Assembly: GCF_958350005.1 (NCBI RefSeq)
Contig: NZ_CATWFF010000001.1
Coordinates: forward strand, 1-50,292
Length of the DNA stretch: 50,292 bases
Reading direction: 5' to 3'
DNA from: an uncultured Megasphaera sp.
Lineage (GTDB): Bacteria > Bacillota > Negativicutes > Veillonellales > Megasphaeraceae
Numbering within the stretch: the stretch's first letter is position 1; each line of letters begins with the position of its first letter. The notes beneath the pieces were generated by a model, which did no database searches, was not told the origin of the DNA, and worked only from the letters and a program-made list of their open reading frames with translations. Made by a program: the position numbers and the translations under genes. Of this stretch, positions 17,586 through 26,447 are shown one piece after another.

Positions 17586-18092
17586 ATGAGATGCCCTTTT
17601 TGCCGGAATGATGATACGAAAGTTACAGATTCACGAGCTACTGACGATGGAAAGGCCATTCGCCGCCGCCGGGAATGTCAGCATTGCGGAAAGCGCTTTA
17701 CGACCTATGAAATGGTGGAAGAAGTGCAGCTCATCGTCATTAAGCGGGACGGAAGCCGGGAATTGTTTGACCGCAATAAAATACTGAACGGTCTGTTGCG
17801 GGCCTGCAATAAACGGAACGTCACGCGGCAGCAGCTGGAGGACATTGTCATACATGTAGAGCGAAATATTCGCAATACTCTCGTACAGGAAGTGACCAGC
17901 GAAAAAATCGGCGAAATGGTGCTGGCCGAATTGCTTACAGTCGATGAGGTAGCCTATGTTCGCTTTGCTTCCGTATATCGGCAGTTTGCCGATCTGGGCA
18001 GCTTTATGGAAGAGCTGCAGCGCCTTATGGGCAGAAAATACGGGAATGTGACAGGCCGGAACGGCAGGGAAAGAGGCGACAGGAATGACTGA
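17586..18092 (+). CDS. nrdR: ribonucleotide reductase repressor NrdR
   Basis: A 168-residue regulator. It has an N-terminal zinc ribbon (CPFC near residue 3 and CQHC near residue 31) and an ATP-cone domain from about residue 46 to 136. NrdR binds paired NrdR boxes upstream of ribonucleotide reductase genes according to the ATP/dATP state. No such gene lies in the window. A strong AGGAGGAG site precedes the ATG. Its last 8 bases overlap hldE, so it heads, or is carried in, the LPS heptose operon, an unusual pairing. Confidence 0.96.
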   Translation: MRCPFCRNDDTKVTDSRATDDGKAIRRRRECQHCGKRFTTYEMVEEVQLIVIKRDGSRELFDRNKILNGLLRACNKRNVTRQQLEDIVIHVERNIRNTLVQEVTSEKIGEMVLAELLTVDEVAYVRFASVYRQFADLGSFMEELQRLMGRKYGNVTGRNGRERGDRND

Positions 18093-19566
18093 AAATTATA
18101 TTGACAACTTTTTGAATACCGTCCTTCCCGGGCTTCGTATTGCCGTCATTGGCGATATTATGGTAGACCGCTATATTTTTGGCAGTGTAGACCGGATTTC
18201 ACCGGAAGCGCCTGTTCCGGTCAATAAAGTAGACCATATCTCGTCGGTTCTGGGCGGCGCTGCCAATGTTGCCGCCAATCTGGCCAACCTGGACTGCCAC
18301 GTCTTTCTGAGCGGTCTTATCGGTAATGATGATAATGCCGTGCTGCTCCGGCAGCTGCTGAAGGATGCCGGCATTGACGGCACGGGCCTTGCTGTCCGCG
18401 ACGGCCATGTGACGACGACGAAAATGCGCGTCCTCGGTGCGCGGCAGCAAATGGTGCGCCTTGATTTTGAAGAGGCTGCATCCCTTAAGGCCGATGAAGA
18501 AGCCTATATTGGACACTGGCTGGAAATGCGCATTGCTGACGGGCTGGACGGCATTATTCTGTCTGATTACCAGAAGGGCGTACTGACCTGCAGTCTGGCA
18601 GCCAAGGTCATCGCTGCTGCCAGGAACGCAGGAATTCCCGTCCTCGTCGACCCGAAAGGCACGGACTGGTCCAAGTATAATGGTGCTGATTTTGTCACGC
18701 CCAATATGAAAGAACTGAGTGACTGCCTGGGGCGGCGCGTACCGAATGAAGGCGACGCCGTAGTGACAGCTGCCAGAGAGCTTCACAGGAAATACGAGTT
18801 TGCTCACCTCATGGTCACGCGTTCGGAAAAAGGCATTACCGTCATTGGCCGGGACGGCAAGGTATGGAATAATCCGGCTGTGGCGAAAGACGTATTTGAT
18901 GTGTCCGGTGCCGGTGATACTGTAGCAGCTTCCTTTTTATCAGCTGTTGCCGGCCATTTGTCGATCCGTACGGGTCTGCAGATTGCCAATGCCGCTGCCG
19001 GCGTCGTCGTGACCAAAGTAGGGACCTATCCGATTCACCGCAGTGAACTCCTCAAGCTGTGGGATGAATGGCATCCTGTTCGCTGGGCACCGTACCGGGC
19101 TCTTACGTGGGACGAAACGGCAGAAAAGGTGCGGCAGTGGCAGAAAAACGGGGAAACTGTCGTGTTTACCAATGGCTGCTTTGATATTCTGCACCGCGGC
19201 CATGTGTTGTATTTGCAGCAGGCAGCCATGTTGGGACAGCATCTGATTGTCGGATTGAATTCCGATGATTCCGTCCGGCGCCTGAAGGGAGAAACGCGGC
19301 CTCTCGTCGCCCAGGAAGACCGGGCTATCCTGCTCAGTGCCCTGGACTGTGTCGATGAAGTCGTCATCTTCAATGAAGATACGCCGGCTGAACTGCTGCG
19401 CGTTCTCCGGCCGGATATTCTCGTCAAAGGCGGCGATTACAAAGCCGAAGACGTTATTGGCCGCGAATATGTCAAGCGCGTGGAAATTATATCCTTTGAA
19501 GAAGGCTATTCGACGACGGGACTGATTGAAAAAATACGTGATTTAGTAAAGAAGGGAAAATTATGA
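18085..19566 (+). CDS. hldE: bifunctional heptose 7-phosphate kinase / heptose 1-phosphate adenylyltransferase
   Basis: A 493-residue two-domain enzyme. Residues about 1-330 are a PfkB/ribokinase-family kinase with the anion-hole motif DVSGAGDTVA near residue 272. Residues about 345-493 are a nucleotidyltransferase with TNGCFDILHRGH near residue 361. It makes ADP-D-glycero-beta-D-manno-heptose for LPS inner core in two non-adjacent steps; GmhB, encoded downstream, supplies the step between. It overlaps hldD by four bases (ATGA). Confidence 0.96.
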   Translation: MTENYIDNFLNTVLPGLRIAVIGDIMVDRYIFGSVDRISPEAPVPVNKVDHISSVLGGAANVAANLANLDCHVFLSGLIGNDDNAVLLRQLLKDAGIDGTGLAVRDGHVTTTKMRVLGARQQMVRLDFEEAASLKADEEAYIGHWLEMRIADGLDGIILSDYQKGVLTCSLAAKVIAAARNAGIPVLVDPKGTDWSKYNGADFVTPNMKELSDCLGRRVPNEGDAVVTAARELHRKYEFAHLMVTRSEKGITVIGRDGKVWNNPAVAKDVFDVSGAGDTVAASFLSAVAGHLSIRTGLQIANAAAGVVVTKVGTYPIHRSELLKLWDEWHPVRWAPYRALTWDETAEKVRQWQKNGETVVFTNGCFDILHRGHVLYLQQAAMLGQHLIVGLNSDDSVRRLKGETRPLVAQEDRAILLSALDCVDEVVIFNEDTPAELLRVLRPDILVKGGDYKAEDVIGREYVKRVEIISFEEGYSTTGLIEKIRDLVKKGKL

Positions 19567-20528
19567 AAATTGTAACAGGCGGAGCCGGTTTTATTGGCAG
19601 CAATATTGTGAAGCATCTGAATGACCGCGGCATTGATGATATCCTCATCGTAGATGATCTGACAGACGGCCGCAAATGCCGGAATTTACAGGGCCTGGCA
19701 TTTTATGACTACATAGATTACGAAGATTTTGATGATGCCATGGCTGACGATACGTTCGACTGCGGCTATATTGACGTCGTATTCCATGAAGGTGCCTGCT
19801 CAGATACGATGAATTACGACGGCCGGTATATGATGAAAAATAATTATGAAGGAAGCAAAAATCTGCTGCACTACTGCATGCAGCGTAAGATTCCCTTCCT
19901 GTATGCGTCTTCTGCATCGACGTACGGCAGCGGCAAACATGGCTTTAAGGAAGAACCGCAGTGCGAACAGGCACTCAATCCCTATGCCTATTCGAAGCTG
20001 CAGTTTGACCGCTATGTCCGCCGCATGATGCCCCTGGCCAAGAGCCAGATCGTAGGGTTCCGCTATTTTAACGTCTTTGGGCCGCAGGAAAATCATAAAG
20101 ACCGCATGGCTTCGCTGATTTATCAGAAATACCATGAACTGCAGAAAACAGGCAAGATAACGCTGTTCAAGGGAACGGCAGGATATGGAGACGGCGAACA
20201 GATCCGCGACTTCATTTATGTCGGCGACGTTGTGAATGTTATCTTTTATTTCTGGGAACATCCGGAACTGTCCGGTATTTTTAACTGCGGCACCGGCACA
20301 GGCCATACGTTTAATGAATTTGTACAGGGCATTATTGACTATTGCGGAAAAGGTCATATTGAATATGTACCGTTCCCGGAAATCCTGCAGGGAAAATACC
20401 AGAGTTATACCCAGGCCGATACGACGAAGCTCATGAAAGCCGGATATGACCGCGGGTTTACGCTGCTTCCCGAAGCAGTTCGCGAATACTGCCGGATTCT
20501 GGAACAGAGTGACGGGTATTTTGAATGA
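19563..20528 (+). CDS. hldD: ADP-L-glycero-D-manno-heptose 6-epimerase
   Basis: A 321-residue short-chain dehydrogenase-type epimerase that gives ADP-L-glycero-D-manno-heptose, the donor for the heptosyltransferases below. The NAD(P) loop GGAGFIG is at residues 6-12, the catalytic tyrosine/lysine motif YAYSK near residue 140, and the RYFNVFGP segment near residue 162. It is translationally coupled by ATGA overlaps to hldE upstream and gmhB downstream. Confidence 0.96.
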   Translation: MKIVTGGAGFIGSNIVKHLNDRGIDDILIVDDLTDGRKCRNLQGLAFYDYIDYEDFDDAMADDTFDCGYIDVVFHEGACSDTMNYDGRYMMKNNYEGSKNLLHYCMQRKIPFLYASSASTYGSGKHGFKEEPQCEQALNPYAYSKLQFDRYVRRMMPLAKSQIVGFRYFNVFGPQENHKDRMASLIYQKYHELQKTGKITLFKGTAGYGDGEQIRDFIYVGDVVNVIFYFWEHPELSGIFNCGTGTGHTFNEFVQGIIDYCGKGHIEYVPFPEILQGKYQSYTQADTTKLMKAGYDRGFTLLPEAVREYCRILEQSDGYFE

Positions 20529-21046
20529 GAAAGGCCGTGTTTTTTGACCGCGACGGCGTGCTGAATGTGGATAAATCCTATTTATGGCGCATTCAGGATT
20601 TTGAGTGGGTCGACGGTGCCAAAGAGGCCCTGGCCTATGTGGCAAAGGCCGGATATATGAGCATTGTCGTAACCAATCAGAGCGGCGTGGCCAGAGGCTA
20701 CTATACGGAAGAAGATGTCCGCCTTCTTCATGAATGGATGTGCCAGGAGGCAGCGAAAGCCGGCGGCCCCATTGCAGCCGTATACTACTGCCCTTATCTG
20801 CCGGGCGCACCGGTTCCTCAGTATGACCGGCAAAGCGACTGGCGAAAGCCGGCGCCGGGCATGGTGCTGCAGGCGGCCAGAGAGCATGACATCGACCTGT
20901 CCCGGTCCTTTATGATCGGCGATATGCCCCGTGACGTAGAATGCGGCGAGCGGGCCGGCATGAAGGGCTATCTGTTTTCCGGAGGTTCGTTATTGACGTT
21001 TGTACAAAAAATCATTCAGGAAAGGAATCAGCGTGAAAGCATATAA
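20525..21046 (+). CDS. gmhB: D,D-heptose 1,7-bisphosphate phosphatase, zinc-site variant
   Basis: A 173-residue HAD-family phosphatase of the histidinol-phosphatase/GmhB group. The nucleophile motif FFDRDGVLN is at the N-terminus, TNQSGVARG near residue 42, RKPAPGM near residue 107, and GDMPRDVE near residue 133. Usual GmhB proteins carry a zinc loop with one His and three Cys before RKPxPGM. Here the loop (CPYLPG ... YDRQSDW) keeps a single Cys, so zinc is probably not bound. Context between hldD and heptosyltransferase I supports the heptose role. Confidence 0.88.
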   Translation: MRKAVFFDRDGVLNVDKSYLWRIQDFEWVDGAKEALAYVAKAGYMSIVVTNQSGVARGYYTEEDVRLLHEWMCQEAAKAGGPIAAVYYCPYLPGAPVPQYDRQSDWRKPAPGMVLQAAREHDIDLSRSFMIGDMPRDVECGERAGMKGYLFSGGSLLTFVQKIIQERNQRESI

Positions 21047-22064
21047 GAATATTCTGATTGTCAAGATGAGTTCCCTTGGCGATGTGCTCCATGCGCTGCC
21101 TGTCGTTTACGCGCTGCGGGAAAATTGTCCCTCAGCGCGTATTGTTTGGGCAGTGCATCCTAATTTTGCCGCTGTTCTGCCAGGTAAGCCCTATATTGAT
21201 GATGTCGTATATATTGATAAAAAACGGCTTACTTCGCCGGCATACTGGTGGCACCTGCGCCGGACTCTTCATGCCTATCATTTCGACCTGTGTCTGGATC
21301 TGCAGGGCCTGGCCAAAAGTGCCATTGTTGCCTTTAACAGCGGCGCCAGGGAAAAATATGGCTACTGGGAAATGCGGGAAGGCAGTTTTCTCGTAAGCAA
21401 AGGCCTGAAAGGGCCCAATCAATATGGACACGTTATTGAACGATATCTCGATACGGTCCGGGCCCTGGGCGGCATTGTCGATGCCGTGGAATTTCCGCTG
21501 CCGCCGGTGAAGAAAGAAGAGGATGGGCTGCGGCGAAAATTTGCCGATGCCGGATTTACGGGGCCTTATATTGCCGTCGTTCCCGGTGCCCGCTGGGCCG
21601 TCAAGGAATGGCCCCTGGCGTATTGGCAGGATTTTGTCCGCCGTGCAGCCGCTTCAGGCATGAATGTCCTGCTCCTGGGCAGTAAGGACGATCAGGAAAA
21701 AGGGCGGGCCATTGCCGGGGCCGCAGCATCACCGCAGGTCCTCGATTATACAGGGCTGACGACACTGCGGGAACTTATGGCGGCCATTTCCATGTCCTGC
21801 CTGTATATCAGCGCTGATACAGGGCCGCTCCATGTGGCCAATGCGCTGAAAAAGGAACTCATCGCCCTCTTTGGTCCGACTTGTCCCGATCGGACCGGCC
21901 CGTACGGCGGAATTCACAGCCAGTATATCCATCTCATGATTTCGCCGACCTCTCAGGCTTCGCCGGAACGGCCCTTAGTCGACGATCCGGCCTGCATGGC
22001 TCAGATTAGGGTAGACGATGTGTGGAAAACATACGAAACTGTCATGAAGAAGGTGAATATATGA
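21033..22064 (+). CDS. waaC: LPS heptosyltransferase I-like (GT9)
   Basis: A 343-residue GT9 glycosyltransferase predicted to add the first heptose to Kdo of the LPS inner core from ADP-heptose. Typical segments are KMSSLGDVLHALP at the N-terminus, DLCLDLQGLAKSA near residue 85, PGARWAVKEWP near residue 187, and SADTGPLHVANAL near residue 260. An in-frame ATG lies at 21000, 47 bases inside gmhB; the GTG at 21033 has a GGA site 6 bases upstream and gives the family N-terminus, so I use it. It overlaps the next gene by four bases. Confidence 0.88.
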   Translation: MKAYKNILIVKMSSLGDVLHALPVVYALRENCPSARIVWAVHPNFAAVLPGKPYIDDVVYIDKKRLTSPAYWWHLRRTLHAYHFDLCLDLQGLAKSAIVAFNSGAREKYGYWEMREGSFLVSKGLKGPNQYGHVIERYLDTVRALGGIVDAVEFPLPPVKKEEDGLRRKFADAGFTGPYIAVVPGARWAVKEWPLAYWQDFVRRAAASGMNVLLLGSKDDQEKGRAIAGAAASPQVLDYTGLTTLRELMAAISMSCLYISADTGPLHVANALKKELIALFGPTCPDRTGPYGGIHSQYIHLMISPTSQASPERPLVDDPACMAQIRVDDVWKTYETVMKKVNI

Positions 22065-23134
22065 TTAATTTGCGGCACAAACGAATTATTGTTACCTTTT
22101 TAATGCATTTAGGTGATCTGGTCCTGATTACGCCGTTTCTGCAGGTCCTGCGCCGTCATGCCCAGGGCTCGGACATTACCCTGGTTGTCGATGAAAAAGT
22201 TGCCGATGTTGTCCGGTATAATCCCAATGTCGATCACGTCGTGACAGTCGATAAAAAAGGGAAAGATAATTCTATCGGCGCATTGTGGCACATTGGCAGG
22301 AAGCTGCACCAGAATCACTACGATGTACTTATCAACCTGCATCCAAACGAACGGACGTCCTTTCTGGCGACGGTCATTCAGGCCAGGGAATTTCTGGGCA
22401 TGAGCCATTTTCTGTTTCGCCCTTTCATGGATCGGTATACGCGGCTGGATCGGATTCATCTCCATGCTGCCGACATGTATATGAACGTACTGGAGCAGCT
22501 GGGAATTGATGATTACCGCAATGACGGCCTGCAGCTCTTTACCTGCCCGGCCTGGGACAAGAGGGCTCATGATTTTTATGCAGATCAGGGCGTGACGAAA
22601 GACAGGCGGCTCATTGGCTTTAATATTGGCAGTGCTGTTCCGCAGAAACGGTGGCCTCCGCAGCGCTTTGCCGCTGTTGCCGATTACTTTGCTGGCCAGG
22701 GATATGGCTGCGTCTTTTTTGGCGGCTCCATGGACAAAGCCATGGTACAGGAAGCGGCATCATTCATGGAGTCCAGGCCCATCGTGGCAACAGGGAAGTT
22801 TTCCATTGGTGAACTGGCTGCTGCCATTCGGCGCTGCTCCCTGTTTATTACCAATGACAGCGGTCCCATGCATATTGCTGTCAGTCAGGGCGTTCCTGTA
22901 GTGGCCCTGTATGGCCCGAGCAACCCCAAATTATACGGTCCCTATACGGATAAGGCTATCGTCCTGGAATCGACGGATCACTATGAACTGGGCAAGAGCA
23001 TGAAGAAGATTATCAAAGAAGGACACTACAAAGGCATTTCCGTTATTCCCATGCAGCAGGTTATCGATGCCGGAGAAGAACTGCTGCGGCGGTATGGGAC
23101 AAGTGGGCAGATTTTGCCTTTTCCCGGGAAATAG
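22061..23134 (+). CDS. waaF: LPS heptosyltransferase II-like (GT9)
   Basis: A 357-residue second GT9 enzyme, distantly similar to its upstream neighbour. It has the N-terminal FLMHLGDLVLITPFL, the donor-site segment NIGSAVPQKRWP near residue 188, and TNDSGPMHIAV near residue 266. It most likely adds heptose II or another inner-core heptose; WaaF versus WaaQ cannot be decided from sequence alone. The ATG at 22061 overlaps the previous stop (ATGA); an upstream in-frame ATG at 22022 is deep in that gene and is rejected. Confidence 0.82.
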   Translation: MINLRHKRIIVTFLMHLGDLVLITPFLQVLRRHAQGSDITLVVDEKVADVVRYNPNVDHVVTVDKKGKDNSIGALWHIGRKLHQNHYDVLINLHPNERTSFLATVIQAREFLGMSHFLFRPFMDRYTRLDRIHLHAADMYMNVLEQLGIDDYRNDGLQLFTCPAWDKRAHDFYADQGVTKDRRLIGFNIGSAVPQKRWPPQRFAAVADYFAGQGYGCVFFGGSMDKAMVQEAASFMESRPIVATGKFSIGELAAAIRRCSLFITNDSGPMHIAVSQGVPVVALYGPSNPKLYGPYTDKAIVLESTDHYELGKSMKKIIKEGHYKGISVIPMQQVIDAGEELLRRYGTSGQILPFPGK

Positions 23135-23142
23135 CGTATAAT
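23114..23142 (+). promoter_or_regulatory. promoter of the outer-membrane protein gene
   Basis: TTGCCT at 23114-23119 and TATAAT at 23137-23142, 17 bases apart, straddle the end of the heptosyltransferase gene. Consensus -10 and ideal spacing suggest strong expression. Confidence 0.7.
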
Positions 23143-23177
23143 ATATAATGTATATGTGTATAATGGAGGTGGTTTTC

Positions 23178-23759
23178 ATGAAAAAAACAGCATTAGCAGC
23201 TGTATTGGCTGCCCTTCTTTCGATCGGTGCCGTATCGATGGCAGCACCGCTGAAAGATCAGCAGGCCGGAGATTTCAAAGCCAATGTCAACTATGGATTT
23301 GATCAGGAAGAAGGCAGTCGCTCCGCAGACAGCCGGTTTACAGGCGGCGATGTAACCTATGCCCTGAGTGAACGGTTCGATGTGCAGTATGCCAACAACT
23401 ACACAAAAGGCGACAATGGCAATAAAATTAACGAAAATTATCTGATTGGCAACTATCGCTTGGCGCCGAATTTGTCTGTATATGCAGGCGGTTCCTATGT
23501 CAAGACGGAAACGTATAACAATACGAAGTCCTATGGATATCAGGTCGGCGTCAAAGGACAGCTTCCTCTGACGGACCGGCTCCAGGGATTTGCGTCTGTC
23601 GGTGTCGGCGATGACGTAAACACCTATGAAGTAGGCCTGGGGTACGACCTGACGTCTGACTGGGATGCCCATGTTAAATATCGCAGCAGCAGCGTTGATG
23701 TCGACAACTATGATGATGAAGTAAAAGGCTGGCAGGTCGGTATGGGGTATAAGTTCTAA
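23178..23759 (+). CDS. small outer-membrane beta-barrel protein
   Basis: A 193-residue secreted protein. The signal peptide (MKKTALAAVLAALLS, cleavage after SMA at about residue 21) is followed by alternating polar/hydrophobic strands, such as FDVQYANNYTKGD, LSVYAGGSYVKTET and YEVGLGYDL, and it ends GWQVGMGYKF. A terminal aromatic Phe is the classic BAM recognition feature of outer-membrane barrels, and the size suits an eight-strand barrel. No enzymatic motif is visible; it may be a small porin or structural barrel. The GGAGGTGG site before ATG 23178 rules out the ATG at 23148. It has its own promoter and terminator. Confidence 0.8.
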   Translation: MKKTALAAVLAALLSIGAVSMAAPLKDQQAGDFKANVNYGFDQEEGSRSADSRFTGGDVTYALSERFDVQYANNYTKGDNGNKINENYLIGNYRLAPNLSVYAGGSYVKTETYNNTKSYGYQVGVKGQLPLTDRLQGFASVGVGDDVNTYEVGLGYDLTSDWDAHVKYRSSSVDVDNYDDEVKGWQVGMGYKF

Positions 23760-23781
23760 TACGGATGGTGTAAGAGCCTGG

Positions 23782-23834
23782 AATCTCTCTTTGCAGAAAT
23801 ACAGAAATGGTATTCCTGTAAAGAGAGATTTTTT
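23782..23834 (+). terminator. terminator after the outer-membrane protein gene
   Basis: A 15-bp stem (AATCTCTCTTTGCAG / CTGTAAAGAGAGATT, one G-T pair) with a 19-base loop and a run of T. Confidence 0.88.
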
Positions 23835-23885
23835 ATGCGCAAAACGCATAGCTTGCATTCTAACTATATTGATTTATTAAGATAA

Positions 23886-23913
23886 TTGAGATTCGTAAAA
23901 ATTATAGTAGAAT
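23886..23913 (+). promoter_or_regulatory. promoter of the Pta-hydrogenase pair
   Basis: TTGAGA at 23886-23891 and TAGAAT at 23908-23913 with a 16-base spacer, followed by a leader of about 70 bases. I see no clear Rex-type palindrome in the leader. Confidence 0.55.
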
Positions 23914-23990
23914 AATACGTAAGGATAATTGTCTAGTAATTGTGAATGGGCAGGTGTTATTCTTTACTATCAGCAAAGAAGGTGTCTTAC

Positions 23991-26432
23991 ATGTCTCGTT
24001 TTATGAATAACCTGAAGCGGCGCGTAGCCAAAAAAGTAAAAAGAATTGTGTTGCCTGAATCGCACAGCCGCCGTGTACTGCAGGCCGTAGAAATGGTGCA
24101 GACCGAAGGGTTTGCCCGTCCTATTCTGGTCGGCAGGCCTCACGAACTGATTGAGCGGGCCGGAGAATACCAGATCGATCTGGACGGCATAGAAATTATC
24201 GATCCGGAAACGTATCCCATGCTGGACAAATTCAGCAAGTATTATGCAGAAAAATCCAGCAAAGGCAGTATGTCGGAAGAAGAAGCACGGACCATATTGC
24301 TGCAGAATCCTATTCGCTTCGGTGCCTGTCTGGTAGCCTTTGATATTGCTGACGGCATGGTAGCCGGCATTACTGATCCGTCATCAGAAGTCCTTCATGC
24401 ATCGCTCCAGCTCATTGGCGTACACCCTGGCGTAACCACTGTCAGCAGTACGATGATCATGATTACCGATAAGCCCCAGTTTGGCGATGACGGTATTTTT
24501 GTTATCGGCGACCCTGACGTCATTATCGAGCCGACGGCGCAGCAGCTGGCCGATATTGCCGCCAACTGCGTGGAACGGGCCCGCCGGACCGTACAGATTC
24601 TGGACCCGCGGGTAGCGCTCCTTTCGTATTCCACCATGGGCAGCGGCGAAGGTGAGGAAGTAGATCGCGTACGGGAAGCAGTCCAGCTCCTGCGGGACCG
24701 GAACGTAGATTTTGCCTTTGACGGTGAACTGCAGCTGGATACGGCCATTGTTCCCCGTATTGCCCAGAATAAAGCTCCCGATTCTGCCGTAGCCGGCCAG
24801 GCCAATATTCTGATTTTCCCAAACCTGTCGGCTGCCAATGTGAGCTACAAAATGCTGAAATACTTATACGACGCCCAGGCTGTCGGTCCTATGCTGCAGG
24901 GGCTGAAAAAGCCGGTTATGGACTTGCCCCGCGGCTGTTCGCCTGAAGATATTGTCGATGTCATGGCTGTCTGCTGCAGTGATGCCATCTATATGGAAGA
25001 AGAACGGAAGCGGGATATTGAGTTTACGAGCCGCTTTGAAAAACTCGATCGCCGCGTAGCTATTGCCAAGCATAATGTGTCTATTCAGTTCGACGAAAGC
25101 AAGTGTAAGAACTGCACCCTGTGCCGCCGCCGCTGTGCTGATGTCATGACCATTACGGGGTATTATTCGCTGGAAAGTACGGGAGACAAGCCTATTTGCG
25201 TCAACTGCGGCCAATGTGCCCTGACCTGTGTGTTTGATGCTACTAATGGCGTATCGCAAAGTGAGTTCATCCAGCGGGATATAGACGATCCTGACAAGAT
25301 TGTTATTTTCCAGACCGCACCGGCCGTGCGCGTGGCGTTGGGCGAAGAATTCGGCATGCCTTACGGCTCCATGGTGCAGGGGAAACTGATCGCTGCTCTG
25401 CGGGCTTTAGGCGGAGACTATGTATTTGACACTAACTTTGGTGCCGATTTGACGATTATGGAAGAAGCGTCAGAGCTGCTGGACCGACTGGAAAATAAAA
25501 AGAAACTGCTGCCCCAGTTTACGAGCTGCTGCCCGTCATGGGTGGAATTTACGGAAATTTTCTTCCCCGAACTGATTCCCCATTTGTCGACGGCAAAAAG
25601 TCCGATCAGCATGCTCAGTTCCATGATTAAGACCTATTTTGCCGATCGAAAACACCTGGACCCGAAGAAGATCGTTACTGTCTGCGTTACGCCGTGTACG
25701 GCAAAGAAAGCGGAAATTGAACGGCCTGAACATAATGCAGCCGGCAGATACTGGGATCAGCCGGAAATCCGCGATACTGACTACTGCATTACGACGCGGG
25801 AACTGGCCAACTGGATGCGTAGCCGAAACATTGACTTTAACAGCCTGGAAGACTCGGCGTATGATTCCGTATTCGGCGAATCGTCAGGTGCCGGCATGAT
25901 TTTCGGCGCCAGCGGCGGCGTGATGGAAGCAGCGCTGCGGACGCTGGTATATCTGGATACGGGCCGGGTTGCCGATAAGAACTTCCTGAACTTTACGCCT
26001 GTTCGTGGATTAGACGGCGTCAAAGAAGCATCCATTACGTTCCGCAACGATATTATCCGCGTTGCCGCCATCAGCGGGCTAGGGAATGCCCGCAAGATTA
26101 TGAACGTGCTGAAAGAAAATCACTCGTGGAAGAAGTATGCTTTCATTGAAGTCATGGCCTGCCCGGGCGGCTGCATTGGCGGCGGCGGCCAGCCGCGGAC
26201 GAAGATGCCCCAGGAAATTACGGCCAAGAGAGCCCGTATCGAATCGGTATATGCCCTGGACCGGGAAAATATTATCCATTCGAGCTGGCAGAATCAGGAA
26301 CTGAGCCAGCTCTATGCCCGATTCCTGGATAAGCCCCTGAGTGAACGGGCTGAGCAGCTGCTGCACACGCAGTATGTCAATAAACACTATATGTTAGGGA
26401 GAGAAGACAATGTAGAACCGATCAGTTCGTGA
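23991..26432 (+). CDS. phosphotransacetylase-[FeFe]-hydrogenase fusion, copy 1 (hydrogenase site intact)
   Basis: An 813-residue fusion. Residues about 14-345 are a phosphate acetyltransferase (PTA/PTB) domain; 365-420 a ferredoxin-like domain with two [4Fe-4S] sites (C372/375/378/382 and C403/406/409/413); 435-813 an [FeFe]-hydrogenase H-cluster domain. H-cluster motifs are TSCCPSW (C513 proton relay, C514 ligand), TPCTAKK (C569) and MACPGGC (C724, C728), and the proton-path glutamates in MEEASEL are kept. The Met normally before PC in the second motif is Thr567. In the Pta domain, residues matching R87, R133 and S309 of the Methanosarcina enzyme are Ser89/90, His136 and Pro313 (loop DLPRGCS), so transacetylase activity is doubtful. 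ATG 23991 follows AGAAGG and matches the start of copy 2; ATG 23946 is rejected. Likely a cytosolic H2-evolving ferredoxin hydrogenase. Confidence 0.93.
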   Translation: MSRFMNNLKRRVAKKVKRIVLPESHSRRVLQAVEMVQTEGFARPILVGRPHELIERAGEYQIDLDGIEIIDPETYPMLDKFSKYYAEKSSKGSMSEEEARTILLQNPIRFGACLVAFDIADGMVAGITDPSSEVLHASLQLIGVHPGVTTVSSTMIMITDKPQFGDDGIFVIGDPDVIIEPTAQQLADIAANCVERARRTVQILDPRVALLSYSTMGSGEGEEVDRVREAVQLLRDRNVDFAFDGELQLDTAIVPRIAQNKAPDSAVAGQANILIFPNLSAANVSYKMLKYLYDAQAVGPMLQGLKKPVMDLPRGCSPEDIVDVMAVCCSDAIYMEEERKRDIEFTSRFEKLDRRVAIAKHNVSIQFDESKCKNCTLCRRRCADVMTITGYYSLESTGDKPICVNCGQCALTCVFDATNGVSQSEFIQRDIDDPDKIVIFQTAPAVRVALGEEFGMPYGSMVQGKLIAALRALGGDYVFDTNFGADLTIMEEASELLDRLENKKKLLPQFTSCCPSWVEFTEIFFPELIPHLSTAKSPISMLSSMIKTYFADRKHLDPKKIVTVCVTPCTAKKAEIERPEHNAAGRYWDQPEIRDTDYCITTRELANWMRSRNIDFNSLEDSAYDSVFGESSGAGMIFGASGGVMEAALRTLVYLDTGRVADKNFLNFTPVRGLDGVKEASITFRNDIIRVAAISGLGNARKIMNVLKENHSWKKYAFIEVMACPGGCIGGGGQPRTKMPQEITAKRARIESVYALDRENIIHSSWQNQELSQLYARFLDKPLSERAEQLLHTQYVNKHYMLGREDNVEPISS

Positions 26433-26447
26433 AAGAAGGAATGACGT

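Noticed and set aside
21000..21032. ATG at 21000 as the start of heptosyltransferase I
   Set aside because: It lies 47 bases inside gmhB with no ribosome site; the GTG at 21033 has one and matches the family N-terminus.
23946..23990. Upstream in-frame ATG that would add 15 residues to Pta-hydrogenase copy 1
   Set aside because: The extra residues overlap the leader and its ribosome site AGAAGG; copy 2 starts at the residue matching 23991.
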